From Brevibacillus sp. JNUCC-41 (GTDB taxonomy: Bacteria; Bacillota; Bacilli; Bacillales; DSM-1321), in the NCBI RefSeq assembly GCF_014844095.1, contig NZ_CP062163.1, positions 372,001-436,000 on the forward strand: 64,000 nt of DNA, given 5' to 3'. Shown here in pieces: positions 26,376 to 34,581 of this stretch. The stretch's first letter is position 1, and each line of letters begins with the position of its first letter. The translations under genes were made by a program, and so were the position numbers. Below the pieces are notes generated by a model, which saw only the letters and a program-made list of their open reading frames with translations, made no database searches and was not told the origin of the DNA.

Positions 26376-27221
26376 TTAGAGCAGTGAGTGTACTAATTGT
26401 TGGGTATAAGGATGCTGTGGATCTTCGAGTATTTGATCTGTTAAACCTTGCTCGATTACTTTCCCCTCCAGCATGACGAGCGTACGATCTGCAAGCATTC
26501 GGATTACGCCCAAATCATGGGATACCAATACAATGCTGATATTCAAATCTCTTTGGAGACCTTTAATTAGATCCAATACACTTGCTTGAACGGATAAATC
26601 CAAACCCGTGGTGACCTCATCCAAAAGCAGTATGGGGGGATTGTTGGACAATGCTTTGGCTATCTGGACCCGTTGCTGCATTCCGCCTGAGAAATTCCTT
26701 GGTTCTTCTTTCATTCGATGAATGGGAATATTGACTGCTTCAAGGAGCTCGGCGCCTCTTGTTTCCATTCTGCCAACATGTCTGTTCCCAGCTGAAATTA
26801 ACTTTTCGGCTATATTGCCTATCGAGGAGAAATCCATTTTCAACCCTAGAATCGGGTTTTGATAAACCTTCCCCATCAGGTGGTTTCGAACGAATCTTTT
26901 TTTCTGGGCAGACTCCATGAATAAATTCTTTTTTCCATCCTCAAAGCCAGCCACATACATTTCTCCATCAGTTACTTCTTCATCAAAATATAAACTTTTC
27001 ATCAAAGTGGATTTGCCGCTGCCGCTTTCCCCTACAATTCCGAGAACTTCACCGTGATACAAATCAAACGTCACATCTCTACAGGCATATACCGTCCCGC
27101 ATTCGTGACAATAGTTTTTCGCCACTTTTCCAAATTTCATATGTTTACAAATTGAACATCCGTTACCGTACTGTTTGTTCATTTGTTTAACCGATAATAC
27201 GGGTACCTCTAGCACAGACAT
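26376..27221 (-). CDS. phnK: C-P lyase ATP-binding subunit PhnK with Cys-rich insertion
   Basis: 281-residue ABC ATPase of the C-P lyase core. Walker A GESGSGKST, signature FSGGMQQRVQIAKA and Walker B ILLLDEVTTGLD are present. Unlike E. coli PhnK, residues about 17-50 carry an insertion with four cysteines in a CSIC-x13-CHEC arrangement plus a fifth Cys nearby, likely a zinc site and next to the beta-strand contacting nucleotide. It begins directly after phnJ with no gap. Confidence 0.92.
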   Translation of the reverse strand: MSVLEVPVLSVKQMNKQYGNGCSICKHMKFGKVAKNYCHECGTVYACRDVTFDLYHGEVLGIVGESGSGKSTLMKSLYFDEEVTDGEMYVAGFEDGKKNLFMESAQKKRFVRNHLMGKVYQNPILGLKMDFSSIGNIAEKLISAGNRHVGRMETRGAELLEAVNIPIHRMKEEPRNFSGGMQQRVQIAKALSNNPPILLLDEVTTGLDLSVQASVLDLIKGLQRDLNISIVLVSHDLGVIRMLADRTLVMLEGKVIEQGLTDQILEDPQHPYTQQLVHSLL

Positions 27222-28076
27222 TTAATTCACTCCCAATGATTGTTTTTGATTGACCATTTCAAGGCAATTGCTTGTATCATTGCATAGGAAATACGTTTCC
27301 CCTGATTCCTCATCAACAAGTTCATCCAAAAACACATCATTGGACCCGCAGAGAATGCAAGCATGATTTGTAAAGGACTCGATTTCAAATTCGTAATCAT
27401 CAAATGCCAAAGATGATACATTTGTATAAGGAGGTACTGCATATACTTTTTTCTCCCTGCCTGCACCTAACAAAATGAGTGCTTCGCTTTCGTCCAGCTT
27501 GGCATTATCGAATCTTGGTATTGGACTTGGTGCCATTACATACCTGTCGTGGACCATCACCGGATGGTCTGCATCCGTCGCCATTATTCCGTACTTCATG
27601 ATTTGTTCAAATAACATAAGCCATGCACCGCTATACTCTCTCTCAGCATGAAGCTTTTTCGTTTCATGTTCGCTCGGCTCAAAATTCCTTAAAGGTTCCG
27701 GTAATGGAACTTGAAGAATTAAAATCTGGTCTCGTTGCAACGGCACTTCCGGCACCCTGTGCCTGGACTGGATTAAAGAAGCATCTTTTGTGCTATCCGT
27801 TGTCCTTACCCCAGTGGTGTCAGATACGAGTTTTTTTATATTAACGGCATTAACGGATTCATCCGAGCCTTGGTCGATCACCTTAAGGACGTCATCCTTT
27901 CCGATCAATGACAATGTCAACTGCAGGCCGCCCGTGCCCCAACCACGCCCAATCGGCATTTCCCTTGAAGCGAATGGGACTTGATAACCGGGAATGGCAA
28001 TTGCCTTCAGTGTAGCCCTTCTAATTTCCCGTTTCGACCCTTCATCAAAGAATGCAAAATTATAGGTTTTATTCAT
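27222..28076 (-). CDS. phnJ: C-P lyase catalytic subunit PhnJ
   Basis: 284-residue radical-SAM enzyme that cleaves the carbon-phosphorus bond. The four cysteines C240, C243, C265 and C271 reproduce the E. coli PhnJ pattern (C-x2-C-x21-C-x5-C), offset by one residue; three bind the Fe-S cluster and one forms the thiyl radical. GRGWGTGGLQLTL lies at about 45-57. Start at 28076 follows GGAGGTTGGATTGG and overlaps the phnI stop by 8 bp. All key residues are present, so the lyase should be active. Confidence 0.95.
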   Translation of the reverse strand: MNKTYNFAFFDEGSKREIRRATLKAIAIPGYQVPFASREMPIGRGWGTGGLQLTLSLIGKDDVLKVIDQGSDESVNAVNIKKLVSDTTGVRTTDSTKDASLIQSRHRVPEVPLQRDQILILQVPLPEPLRNFEPSEHETKKLHAEREYSGAWLMLFEQIMKYGIMATDADHPVMVHDRYVMAPSPIPRFDNAKLDESEALILLGAGREKKVYAVPPYTNVSSLAFDDYEFEIESFTNHACILCGSNDVFLDELVDEESGETYFLCNDTSNCLEMVNQKQSLGVN

Positions 28077-29205
28077 CCAATCCAACCTCCTGCTCTGTGG
28101 TCTTATCTTTTGACTTCCGAATGCTATCAAGCTTGGATTGGAACGTAACATAATGAGGCATCTTCAAATGGGAGATGAAGCCCGTTGATTCCACTGAATC
28201 TATATGATAAAGGACGAATTCCTCGTTGTGACTTGGAAACTCCTTGTTTGGCTTTTCCAGGCAATTATCCAGGATGCCCATTGCGATAGCTTTTGTTTCA
28301 TTTTGTCCCATGCACATGCCATAGCCAATTTCAAACTCTATTTCTTTTTTGCCTTGTTCTTTCTCTACCGTAAGCGGAATGAGCATCTCTACCTCCGTTG
28401 CTGTAAAGTCCCCAATATAATAGCTATCTTCCCCTTGCCCTTCGTCCAGCAGCGGGTGATCGAGATGGACGGGCAGCCGACCTACGCGCAGCTCCCCTAC
28501 TGTCGGGTGCAGTGCACCATATCCACGAATGACTGCATAAGCAAGTGATGTCACTGCACCGGTTTGGCCTCTTGTTAAAATTTGCAGGCGTTCACTCCGC
28601 ATTGAAGGAAACTCCAGACTTTTCCTTGTAACGTCCCCGGGCTGCAAATCATTGTTTTCACAGTTTGCTAATAAGCCTTCATTTCTTAAGTAGTCCAAAA
28701 CTTTAGGCAGAGAGTTTAAATCAGCCGTCTGGTTCTGATATTCTGTTGAATGATTTTCTTCTTGAAAAGCCCGTAACCAATCTTGAATGCTTAGATCCGA
28801 TTCATCTTCCAGCTCCGAATCTAGTAACCGATGTGTATAATCGGTCGTGGCACCTAAAATCTGTCCGCCAGGTACATCCTTAAAACTAGCTGAAATCCGC
28901 CGTTCCACTTTCATATTTTCAGAACTGATCACACGTGAAACATGTTTTCGCGGCAAAGTGGATCGATAGGCCCTCAAGAGAAAAACAGCTTCTTCCGGAT
29001 TGCCTTCAGCCTGTTTAATGGCAAGTGCAGCCAGTGATTGATCATACAAACTGCTTTCTGACATAACCTGATCAATCAACCCTCTCATCCCAGCTTCTAT
29101 CTTATGCAGCTCTATAGCCGTCCCTTTTTTGACCCGTTCATACTTTAAGCGTTTGATGGATTCCTCAATCGCCTTTGTTCCTCCCTTTACTGCAACATAT
29201 CCCAT
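28069..29205 (-). CDS. phnI: C-P lyase subunit PhnI
   Basis: 378-residue PhnI, which transfers phosphonate to the ribose C1 of ATP with PhnG, H and L. The N-terminal GYVAVKGGTKAIEESI and the HPTVGELRVGRLPV block near 235-248 are family hallmarks. It overlaps the end of phnH by 19 bp and ends inside the phnJ start, so the genes are translationally coupled. Confidence 0.94.
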   Translation of the reverse strand: MGYVAVKGGTKAIEESIKRLKYERVKKGTAIELHKIEAGMRGLIDQVMSESSLYDQSLAALAIKQAEGNPEEAVFLLRAYRSTLPRKHVSRVISSENMKVERRISASFKDVPGGQILGATTDYTHRLLDSELEDESDLSIQDWLRAFQEENHSTEYQNQTADLNSLPKVLDYLRNEGLLANCENNDLQPGDVTRKSLEFPSMRSERLQILTRGQTGAVTSLAYAVIRGYGALHPTVGELRVGRLPVHLDHPLLDEGQGEDSYYIGDFTATEVEMLIPLTVEKEQGKKEIEFEIGYGMCMGQNETKAIAMGILDNCLEKPNKEFPSHNEEFVLYHIDSVESTGFISHLKMPHYVTFQSKLDSIRKSKDKTTEQEVGLDE

Positions 29206-29804
29206 ATCATCTCACCCCCATTTTCTTTGATTTGAGTCGTTCTCGGTAAAGCTATTAAACGATCTTGTCGATCCACAAAATACATATCGATTCCTAAAGG
29301 GAATTCTATGTTTTTTTCGTTCCTTACACCAAGCCAGGCGGATACATTCGGGAGGCTTATGAATGATTCCTCTTGAATTCCCGGTCCAGATAGAATCATT
29401 GAGTCCCCTTTCGTTACATCCGGCACTTCTAGAATGATCATGGCCGATTCATGGGGGTTAAACAGATTTCCTACCTTAGCTTTATTTATCGCTTCCTTCA
29501 TTTGCTCCTCGGAGGCATCATGTAAAATAAAGATAAAATCCGCTTCCGGCAAATCGACAGGCTTTGAATAAGTAAGCTGATTGATCATTCTTGACACCGC
29601 CTCCCCCTCCTTTGCAATGACCTTAAAAGTCACTTCAGGGTCAAGTACAGTAAGTGCAAGCAGGATGGTCGAAGATAGGCATTCCAGTTGAACATCCAAT
29701 GTCCTGGCTTCCCTTTCCAGAACCACTAAAGTTCCAGGTCTTGAAGTCGCCGTTACAAGCTTTCTATAAACAGTTTGTATATCATGAACTACATCCAAAT
29801 TCAT
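29187..29804 (-). CDS. phnH: C-P lyase subunit PhnH
   Basis: 205-residue PhnH, a structural subunit of the C-P lyase core with a PLP-transferase-like fold but no cofactor. Visible family parts: DVVHDIQTVYRKLVTATSRPGT at the N-terminus and FISLPNVSAWLGVRN with PLGIDMYFVD near the C-terminus. Start at 29804 follows AAGGGGGGAAAGTA, 13 nt after the phnG stop. Confidence 0.93.
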   Translation of the reverse strand: MNLDVVHDIQTVYRKLVTATSRPGTLVVLEREARTLDVQLECLSSTILLALTVLDPEVTFKVIAKEGEAVSRMINQLTYSKPVDLPEADFIFILHDASEEQMKEAINKAKVGNLFNPHESAMIILEVPDVTKGDSMILSGPGIQEESFISLPNVSAWLGVRNEKNIEFPLGIDMYFVDRQDRLIALPRTTQIKENGGEMIWDMLQ

Positions 29805-29817
29805 TACTTTCCCCCCC

Positions 29818-30243
29818 TTATTGAACATCCATTGTTTCAAAGTTAACCCTGGTTCTTAAGATTGATCGATTCAGCTCTTGAAGATTTTTCTGTATATTCT
29901 CCTTCTCATTTTCCAAAACATGTGACCATGATCTCGTTTCGCCAAGATCAGCCTGATAAGCAGCATCAATGATAGCTAAACGATGTGCCAGCTCTTCCCG
30001 ATGCCCCTTAACGATTCCAATCCCGATTGAATCCTGGATTTGGACCGTGCATTCAGTCACCAGCATTTCCCCAAGATAAAACAAGCTCTTTTTTGCCGTT
30101 TCCCTTGTTTTTAGCAACACAAGGGCACTCTCTGGCTTTTGAATGACGGTAACTTTATATTTCATTGCTATTTCCTTGGCAAATTCCTTCGCAATGTCCT
30201 CAGAGCCTTGAATCAAAATCTCGGTTCTTTCCCTTCTTCTCAT
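29818..30243 (-). CDS. phnG: C-P lyase subunit PhnG
   Basis: 141-residue PhnG, the first gene of the C-P lyase operon. The core LGEMLVTECTVQIQDSIGIGIVKGHREELAHRLAIIDAAY is diagnostic. Start at 30243 is preceded by GGAGGCCAATGGA; a TTG at 30258 lies within that site. A PhoP-like direct repeat region is 65-105 bp upstream. Confidence 0.92.
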   Translation of the reverse strand: MRRRERTEILIQGSEDIAKEFAKEIAMKYKVTVIQKPESALVLLKTRETAKKSLFYLGEMLVTECTVQIQDSIGIGIVKGHREELAHRLAIIDAAYQADLGETRSWSHVLENEKENIQKNLQELNRSILRTRVNFETMDVQ

Positions 30244-30310
30244 TCCATTGGCCTCCAATGTTTTAGTTTCCCGCTACATCTTCAATGTATCTTGTTGCCA
30301 AGTGAGCGTA

Positions 30311-30348
30311 CGTTAAGAAAGAGTAAATCTTTGTATGAAATTTGTTAA
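30311..30348 (-). promoter_or_regulatory. Possible PhoP box array upstream of phnG
   Basis: Read on the minus strand: TTAACA, N5, CATACA, N4, TTTACT, N5, TTAACG. The spacing of about 11 bp resembles B. subtilis PhoP boxes (TTNACA-like repeats). A TACATT further downstream could be the -10. Two of four half-sites are good and two are weak. Confidence 0.4.
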
Positions 30349-30383
30349 AGCCTGACCTACACTATTCAAAATTTCGTGCCATT

Positions 30384-30528
30384 ACTGGTGAATTCGAGCT
30401 TTACTCGTGAGTTTTGTACTTTTACTCGTGAATTCGAAGCATTTACTCGTGAATTCGAAGCATTTACTCGTGAGTTTCGTACTTTTACTCGTGAATTCAG
30501 AGCATTTACTTGTGAATTCGAGCGATAT
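30384..30528. repeat. Tandem array of 21-bp repeats (array 2)
   Basis: Six full 21-bp units starting at 30403, 30424, 30445, 30466, 30487 and 30508, plus a degenerate 19-bp unit at 30384. Units start ACTCGTGA(G/A)TT and end either GTACTTTT or AGCATTT. Head sequence, period and orientation match array 1 at 13194. It lies between the phnG promoter region and the end of the GntR gene. Confidence 0.9.
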
Positions 30529-30543
30529 CTTGAATGGAAGTTT

Positions 30544-31245
30544 TTATATAACATAAGTGAAACAATCGCTTCGATAGATTATGACCGTGTGCTCAAGGAC
30601 TTTATTACTCCGCTTATCCCGGCATAACGATTCCACTTGCAAAAGTGGAATTAAACTTGAACACTGCAAAATATCCCGTTCGAAAAGAGTAGGAAAAATC
30701 ACGTTCAGTGTACTGCTGCTGGATCCGAATTCCACGAACCCACGCTGCCGATAATATTGAAACATAGAGGTAATGTCAGGACCGTCCTTTTCAATTTCAG
30801 GAAATGTTGATTTTGCTACAAAAGATGTATGAAGAGCAATCGGGAAACCGTCCATTAACCTAAGCCTGCCAATTTTAAAGACCAAGTCATCCCTTTCCGC
30901 CTCGAGGCTTTGAAAAATCTTCTGATCATAAGAAATTTCTTCGCAAAAAATAGTATCCGTTTGAAAGGAAAACTGGAATTCTTTCATTTTCTCGGTGAAA
31001 CTGACATCTCCGGATAGAATTAACGGAATTTGCTTCTTGCTTTCCTGGACATAACTTCCCTTACCTTGCTTTGAATAGATAAAGCCTAAATCTTGAAGCT
31101 GCTCGTATGCCTTCCTGACAACCATTCTTGGAACATTAAATTGATCAGCGAGTATATGCTCCGATGGTAACTTTTTATCCAATTGAAAGGTCCCACTCTT
31201 AATTTCCGATATTAAATGATCTACTAAAAAGTTTTTTTCCGCCAA
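30544..31245 (-). CDS. phnF: GntR/HutC family regulator, PhnF-like
   Basis: 233-residue regulator: winged HTH at about 5-70 (LISEIKSGTFQLDKKLPSEHILADQFNVPRMVVRKAYEQLQDLGFIYSKQGKGSYV) and a UTRA ligand-binding domain in the C-terminal two thirds. I start at a TTG at 31245, preceded by AAAGGGGGATTTCTG; the upstream ATG at 31332 has no ribosome site. It sits just upstream of the C-P lyase operon on the same strand and is the likely local repressor. The ligand is unknown. Confidence 0.85.
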   Translation of the reverse strand: MAEKNFLVDHLISEIKSGTFQLDKKLPSEHILADQFNVPRMVVRKAYEQLQDLGFIYSKQGKGSYVQESKKQIPLILSGDVSFTEKMKEFQFSFQTDTIFCEEISYDQKIFQSLEAERDDLVFKIGRLRLMDGFPIALHTSFVAKSTFPEIEKDGPDITSMFQYYRQRGFVEFGSSSSTLNVIFPTLFERDILQCSSLIPLLQVESLCRDKRSNKVLEHTVIIYRSDCFTYVI

Positions 31246-31348
31246 CAGAAATCCCCCTTTATATATTAGATCAGCCCAATACCTACTTTTCCTTGTTACT
31301 GTCAGTGTAATGAGAAAATATGAAGCTACCATGATTTTCTTGTAAAAA

Positions 31349-31375
31349 AAAAGTCCTGGTCAAATACCAGAACGA
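31349..31375 (-). terminator. Terminator of the PHP-domain gene
   Basis: On the minus strand GTTCTGGT-ATTTG-ACCAGGAC (8-bp stem, one G-U pair) is followed by nine T. Confidence 0.75.
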
Positions 31376-31487
31376 AAGGGAATATTTTTTTATGGACCTT
31401 TTCATTACAGCATCCTGCATCGCTCAGTCTTTCAAATTGCTCATCCAGCATATGATCAGGTCGCTTTCACAGCAAAATTCCCTGGTT

Positions 31488-32372
31488 TCATAAATCGATA
31501 TTTTTCAATACCACATCATTAATGGACATGCTTTTTTTCCTTAATTTCAAAGCATCCACACATTCCTTTCCAGGGCTCATACTGCCAAGCCGAATCGGCT
31601 TCTCCCCATAATCCCCATGAAAATCCGACCCTCCTGTCTTAATGAGATTATATTGATCTGCATATGAAATCGCTCTTTCCTCTTCTTCATGACCATGATG
31701 CGGATGAAGAACCTCAATCCCTTCAAGCCCTGCTTCTACAAGATCAGGAATCATTTCGAAGCTCCCGTATTGTCCAGGATGAGCAAGGACCGGAACGCCC
31801 CCGGCAGCACGAATCGCCTTCACAGCAAGGATCGCATCCACATACTCCATAGGAATGAAAGCAATGCCTGGCTCTTCTCCATTTTGGCCGCGACTGAAGA
31901 TCTTCTTATACAAATCTCCATAGATGGAATCCGTATACCCCGATTCCCTTAGTGCCAGCATAATATGCTGTTTATAAACGCCGGTTCCTCCCTTGAATTT
32001 AGAAACCTGATCCCAAGTTATTCGATATCCTGCATGAATCAGCCGTTCCACCATTTTTTCAGAAGCTGCATTCCTCTTATGAATCAGTGGATTACATAGC
32101 TCCTCAAGTGCCTTATGACCAGGCTCAACAAAATAGCCCAAAATATGTACACGCCTTCCTCTTGCAAAGTCATAACCAGAAACTTCTATACCAGGGATGA
32201 TTTCAATTCCTATTTCCTTTCCCCGTGCCACCATCTCATGCAATCTCATCGTTGTATCGTGATTCGTAATCGCTAAATGGCCAATCCTCTCCCTTTTTGC
32301 AACCTCCAATAGTTCTTCAAAAGAACTGGAACCATCTGAAATGTTCGTATGACAATGTAATTCAACCTTCAT
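31488..32372 (-). CDS. PHP-domain phosphodiesterase, probable PhnPP
   Basis: 294-residue PHP-superfamily metal hydrolase: ELHCHTNISDGSSSFEEL at the N-terminus (metal His6, His8), TNHDT near 36-40, HPGQYGSF (about 199-206) and GGSDFHGDYGE near 253-263. Its place immediately upstream of phnF and the C-P lyase genes, together with the absence of phnP and phnN, fits the cyclic phosphodiesterase PhnPP, which opens 5-phosphoribosyl 1,2-cyclic phosphate and then removes phosphate to give ribose 5-phosphate. The general annotation (PHP domain) is firm; the specific reaction is inferred from context. Confidence 0.72.
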   Translation of the reverse strand: MKVELHCHTNISDGSSSFEELLEVAKRERIGHLAITNHDTTMRLHEMVARGKEIGIEIIPGIEVSGYDFARGRRVHILGYFVEPGHKALEELCNPLIHKRNAASEKMVERLIHAGYRITWDQVSKFKGGTGVYKQHIMLALRESGYTDSIYGDLYKKIFSRGQNGEEPGIAFIPMEYVDAILAVKAIRAAGGVPVLAHPGQYGSFEMIPDLVEAGLEGIEVLHPHHGHEEEERAISYADQYNLIKTGGSDFHGDYGEKPIRLGSMSPGKECVDALKLRKKSMSINDVVLKNIDL

Positions 32373-32589
32373 GCCAATCCCCCCATTCTTATTCGTTACC
32401 CATCATCATTTTAACTTAGTGCCATGTCGGTCCCGTTAAGAAGATGTAAAAAAACGTAAAAGTGCAAAAGCCATACAGTTTGGTGAAAATACTTAAGTAT
32501 TAAAGGCAGCAGACAAATAAAAACATCCGAGTTGATTCCAGAAATTCATTCATTCCCGTCGACTGTCTGTCAAGCCTCATCAAAGCAAG

Positions 32590-32712
32590 CGTCTCCGGGG
32601 CTTCGGCTAGCCAGTTATTCGGCAGGAGTGTCGCAAATTTCTTCAATCCTTTTAAGGATTACTGTAAAAAAACATGAAGGATAACCTTGTCTTAACGATG
32701 GTTCGGGATGAG
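32590..32712 (-). repeat. Interspersed repeat family B, copy B2
   Basis: About 120 bp that, reverse-complemented, matches 41992-42112: shared blocks include CTCATCCCGAACCAT, ATGTTTTTTTAC, GGATTGAAGAAATTTGCG and ACACTCCTGCCGAAT. No gene is present. It is next to a GC-rich A-type element in both places. The remaining parts of 32373-32950 show nothing else. Confidence 0.75.
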
Positions 32713-32781
32713 ACCCTTCCCATTAGGTCGACAACATAAAGAAAAGCGAGTGCACCTGCAGATTTTTTTTTAAACATTCCA

Positions 32782-32853
32782 GTTGATTGGAGCGGGCGCC
32801 GAGGAGGCTACCGGACCGCCCGCGGAAAGCGAGTGCCTGAAGAGGAAATCAAC
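32782..32853 (-). repeat. Short variant of the A hairpin element (A3)
   Basis: A 72-bp hairpin-forming block from GTTGATTGG to AAATCAAC with the GC-rich centre. Its arm reading AGGCACTCGCTTTCCGCGGG is nearly identical to copy A4 inside phnW. The heptamer ACATTCC occurs on both sides (32774-32780 and 32852-32858). Confidence 0.65.
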
Positions 32854-32950
32854 ATTCCAAAGTACCATGTTCGTTCGTCTTTTTTAGCTTCCTGCCCTGT
32901 AACGGATTTTCCATCAAACTGAAATAAAATCAAAATAAAACCATTAAAAA

Positions 32951-32981
32951 TTTTGACTTACTGTCAAAAATGATGTACATT
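32951..32981 (+). promoter_or_regulatory. guaC promoter with overlapping inverted repeat
   Basis: -35 TTGACT (32953-32958) and -10 TACATT (32976-32981) with a 17-nt spacer. The -35 is inside the inverted repeat TTTTGAC-TTACT-GTCAAAA (32951-32957 and 32963-32969), a candidate operator for purine control. Confidence 0.65.
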
Positions 32982-33044
32982 ACCTATTGGGCGAACAATT
33001 TTAATAAACAAAGATAAAAATATTCGTATATAGAGGTGCATAAC

Positions 33045-34028
33045 ATGGAAAACGTGTTTGATTATGAAGATATTCAATTAATTCCTGCAAAATGTGTAGT
33101 AAATAGTCGTTCTGAGTGTGATACATCCGTTACATTGGGTAAACATACATTCAAGTTACCTGTAGTACCTGCCAATATGCAAACGATCATTGATGAAAAG
33201 ATTGCCATTTACTTAGCTGAAAACGGTTACTTCTATGTAATGCATCGTTTTGAGCCAGAAAAACGACTGACTTTCATTAAAGATATGCATTCACGAGAAT
33301 TGATCGCTTCCATCAGTGTAGGCGTTAAAGAAGAAGAATACGGATTCATTGAACAATTATCGGCTGACAACATTGTACCTGAATACATTACTATAGATAT
33401 TGCACACGGCCATTCCAATGCCGTGATAAAGATGATACAGCATATTAAAAAACATTTACCTGAAAGTTTTGTCATTGCAGGAAATGTGGGAACTCCTGAA
33501 GCCGTTCGGGAATTGGAACATGCCGGTGCGGATGCTACAAAGGTTGGCATCGGGCCAGGGAAAGTTTGCATCACTAAAATCAAGACTGGATTTGGAACGG
33601 GTGGCTGGCAGCTAGCTGCACTTCGCTGGTGTGCAAAAGCGGCGAGCAAACCAATCATAGCTGACGGCGGCATTCGCACGAACGGTGATATTGCTAAATC
33701 AGTTAGATTTGGAGCTTCCATGGTCATGATCGGTTCACTATTTGCTGGACATGAAGAATCTCCAGGGCAAACGATCGAGAAAGATGGAAAGGCCTTTAAA
33801 GAATACTTTGGTTCAGCTTCTGAATTCCAAAAAGGTGAGAAGAAAAACGTTGAAGGTAAAAAGATGTATGTCGAGCACAAAGGATCTTTGGAAGATACGT
33901 TGAAGGAAATGGAACAAGACCTTCAGTCTTCCATTTCATATGCCGGCGGAACCAAGTTGGAAGCCATCCGGAATGTGGATTATGTGGTCGTTAAGAACTC
34001 TATCTTTAACGGTGACAAAGTTTATTAA
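33045..34028 (+). CDS. guaC: GMP reductase
   Basis: 327-residue enzyme that converts GMP to IMP with NADPH. It is an (beta/alpha)8 barrel of the IMPDH/GMPR family without CBS domains. The catalytic loop is [11 protein letters not shown] with Cys175; [34 protein letters not shown] follows. Start at 33045 after AGAGGTGCATAAC; an in-frame GTG at 33036 overlaps the ribosome site and is unlikely. Single-gene unit with its own promoter and terminator. Confidence 0.95.
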   Translation: MENVFDYEDIQLIPAKCVVNSRSECDTSVTLGKHTFKLPVVPANMQTIIDEKIAIYLAENGYFYVMHRFEPEKRLTFIKDMHSRELIASISVGVKEEEYGFIEQLSADNIVPEYITIDIAHGHSNAVIKMIQHIKKHLPESFVIAGNVGTPEAVRELEHAGADATKVGIGPGKVCITKIKTGFGTGGWQLAALRWCAKAASKPIIADGGIRTNGDIAKSVRFGASMVMIGSLFAGHEESPGQTIEKDGKAFKEYFGSASEFQKGEKKNVEGKKMYVEHKGSLEDTLKEMEQDLQSSISYAGGTKLEAIRNVDYVVVKNSIFNGDKVY

Positions 34029-34053
34029 GAAGGAATCATTAAACGTAAAAAAG

Positions 34054-34081
34054 AACGGCCTAATCAATGGATTAGGCCGTT
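34054..34081 (+). terminator. Terminator of guaC
   Basis: Stem AACGGCCTAAT / ATTAGGCCGTT with a 6-nt loop followed by TTTTTT; an A-run upstream lets it serve the convergent phnA gene as well. Confidence 0.88.
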
Positions 34082-34092
34082 TTTTATAATAA

Positions 34093-34434
34093 TTATATCT
34101 TTTTAACAAATTGGGATTTTAATTTCATTGCACCAAAACCATCAATCTTGCAATCAATATCATGATCTCCATCAACTAGACGGATGCTTTTGACTTTAGT
34201 GCCCATTTTTAAGACGGATGAGCTCCCTTTCACTTTAAGGTCCTTGATTACCGTAACGGTATCACCATCGTTCAAGGCATTTCCATTAGCATCCTTGATG
34301 GTCTTCTTTTGATCATCATTTTCCGTTTCCGGTTCCACCCCCCACTCATGGGCGCATTCCGGGCAAACAAAAAGACTTCCATCTTCGTATGTATATTCTG
34401 AATCACATGCAGGGCAATTAGGAAAATCAGACAT
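34093..34434 (-). CDS. yjdM: PhnA/YjdM zinc-ribbon protein
   Basis: 113-residue protein with an N-terminal zinc ribbon ([21 protein letters not shown], residues about 6-26) and a C-terminal PhnA domain ([25 protein letters not shown] ... [18 protein letters not shown]). Despite the historical name PhnA, YjdM is not part of the C-P lyase and its role is unclear. Start at 34434 follows GGAGGAAGTGAATTT. The Cys quartet is intact. Confidence 0.9.
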   Translation of the reverse strand: MSDFPNCPACDSEYTYEDGSLFVCPECAHEWGVEPETENDDQKKTIKDANGNALNDGDTVTVIKDLKVKGSSSVLKMGTKVKSIRLVDGDHDIDCKIDGFGAMKLKSQFVKKI

Positions 34435-34581
34435 AAATTCACTTCCTCCATTCGTTATTGTCAATTCTAATATAATAATGGTTTACACACAACCGGAGTC
34501 TATTACAGCTCCTGTTCCTCCCTTCCTCTAGAACCTATAGAGTTTTTACTATATACTTTTAAGAAAAAGCTGGAAAGTGCG

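Noticed and set aside
30366..30627. Similar repeated-peptide frames over array 2
   Set aside because: Same explanation as array 1; the minus-strand and plus-strand frames are both open by periodicity.
31357..31369. PhnF/HutC-like operator TGGT-N5-ACCA upstream of the GntR gene
   Set aside because: It is the core of a hairpin followed by nine T on the minus strand, so a terminator of the PHP gene explains it better.
32850..33044. Purine riboswitch before guaC
   Set aside because: No conserved pairing or aptamer core could be found; an ordinary promoter with an inverted repeat is present.
33233..33880. 215-residue frame antisense to guaC
   Set aside because: Composition is an antisense shadow of guaC with no ribosome site; guaC is certain.
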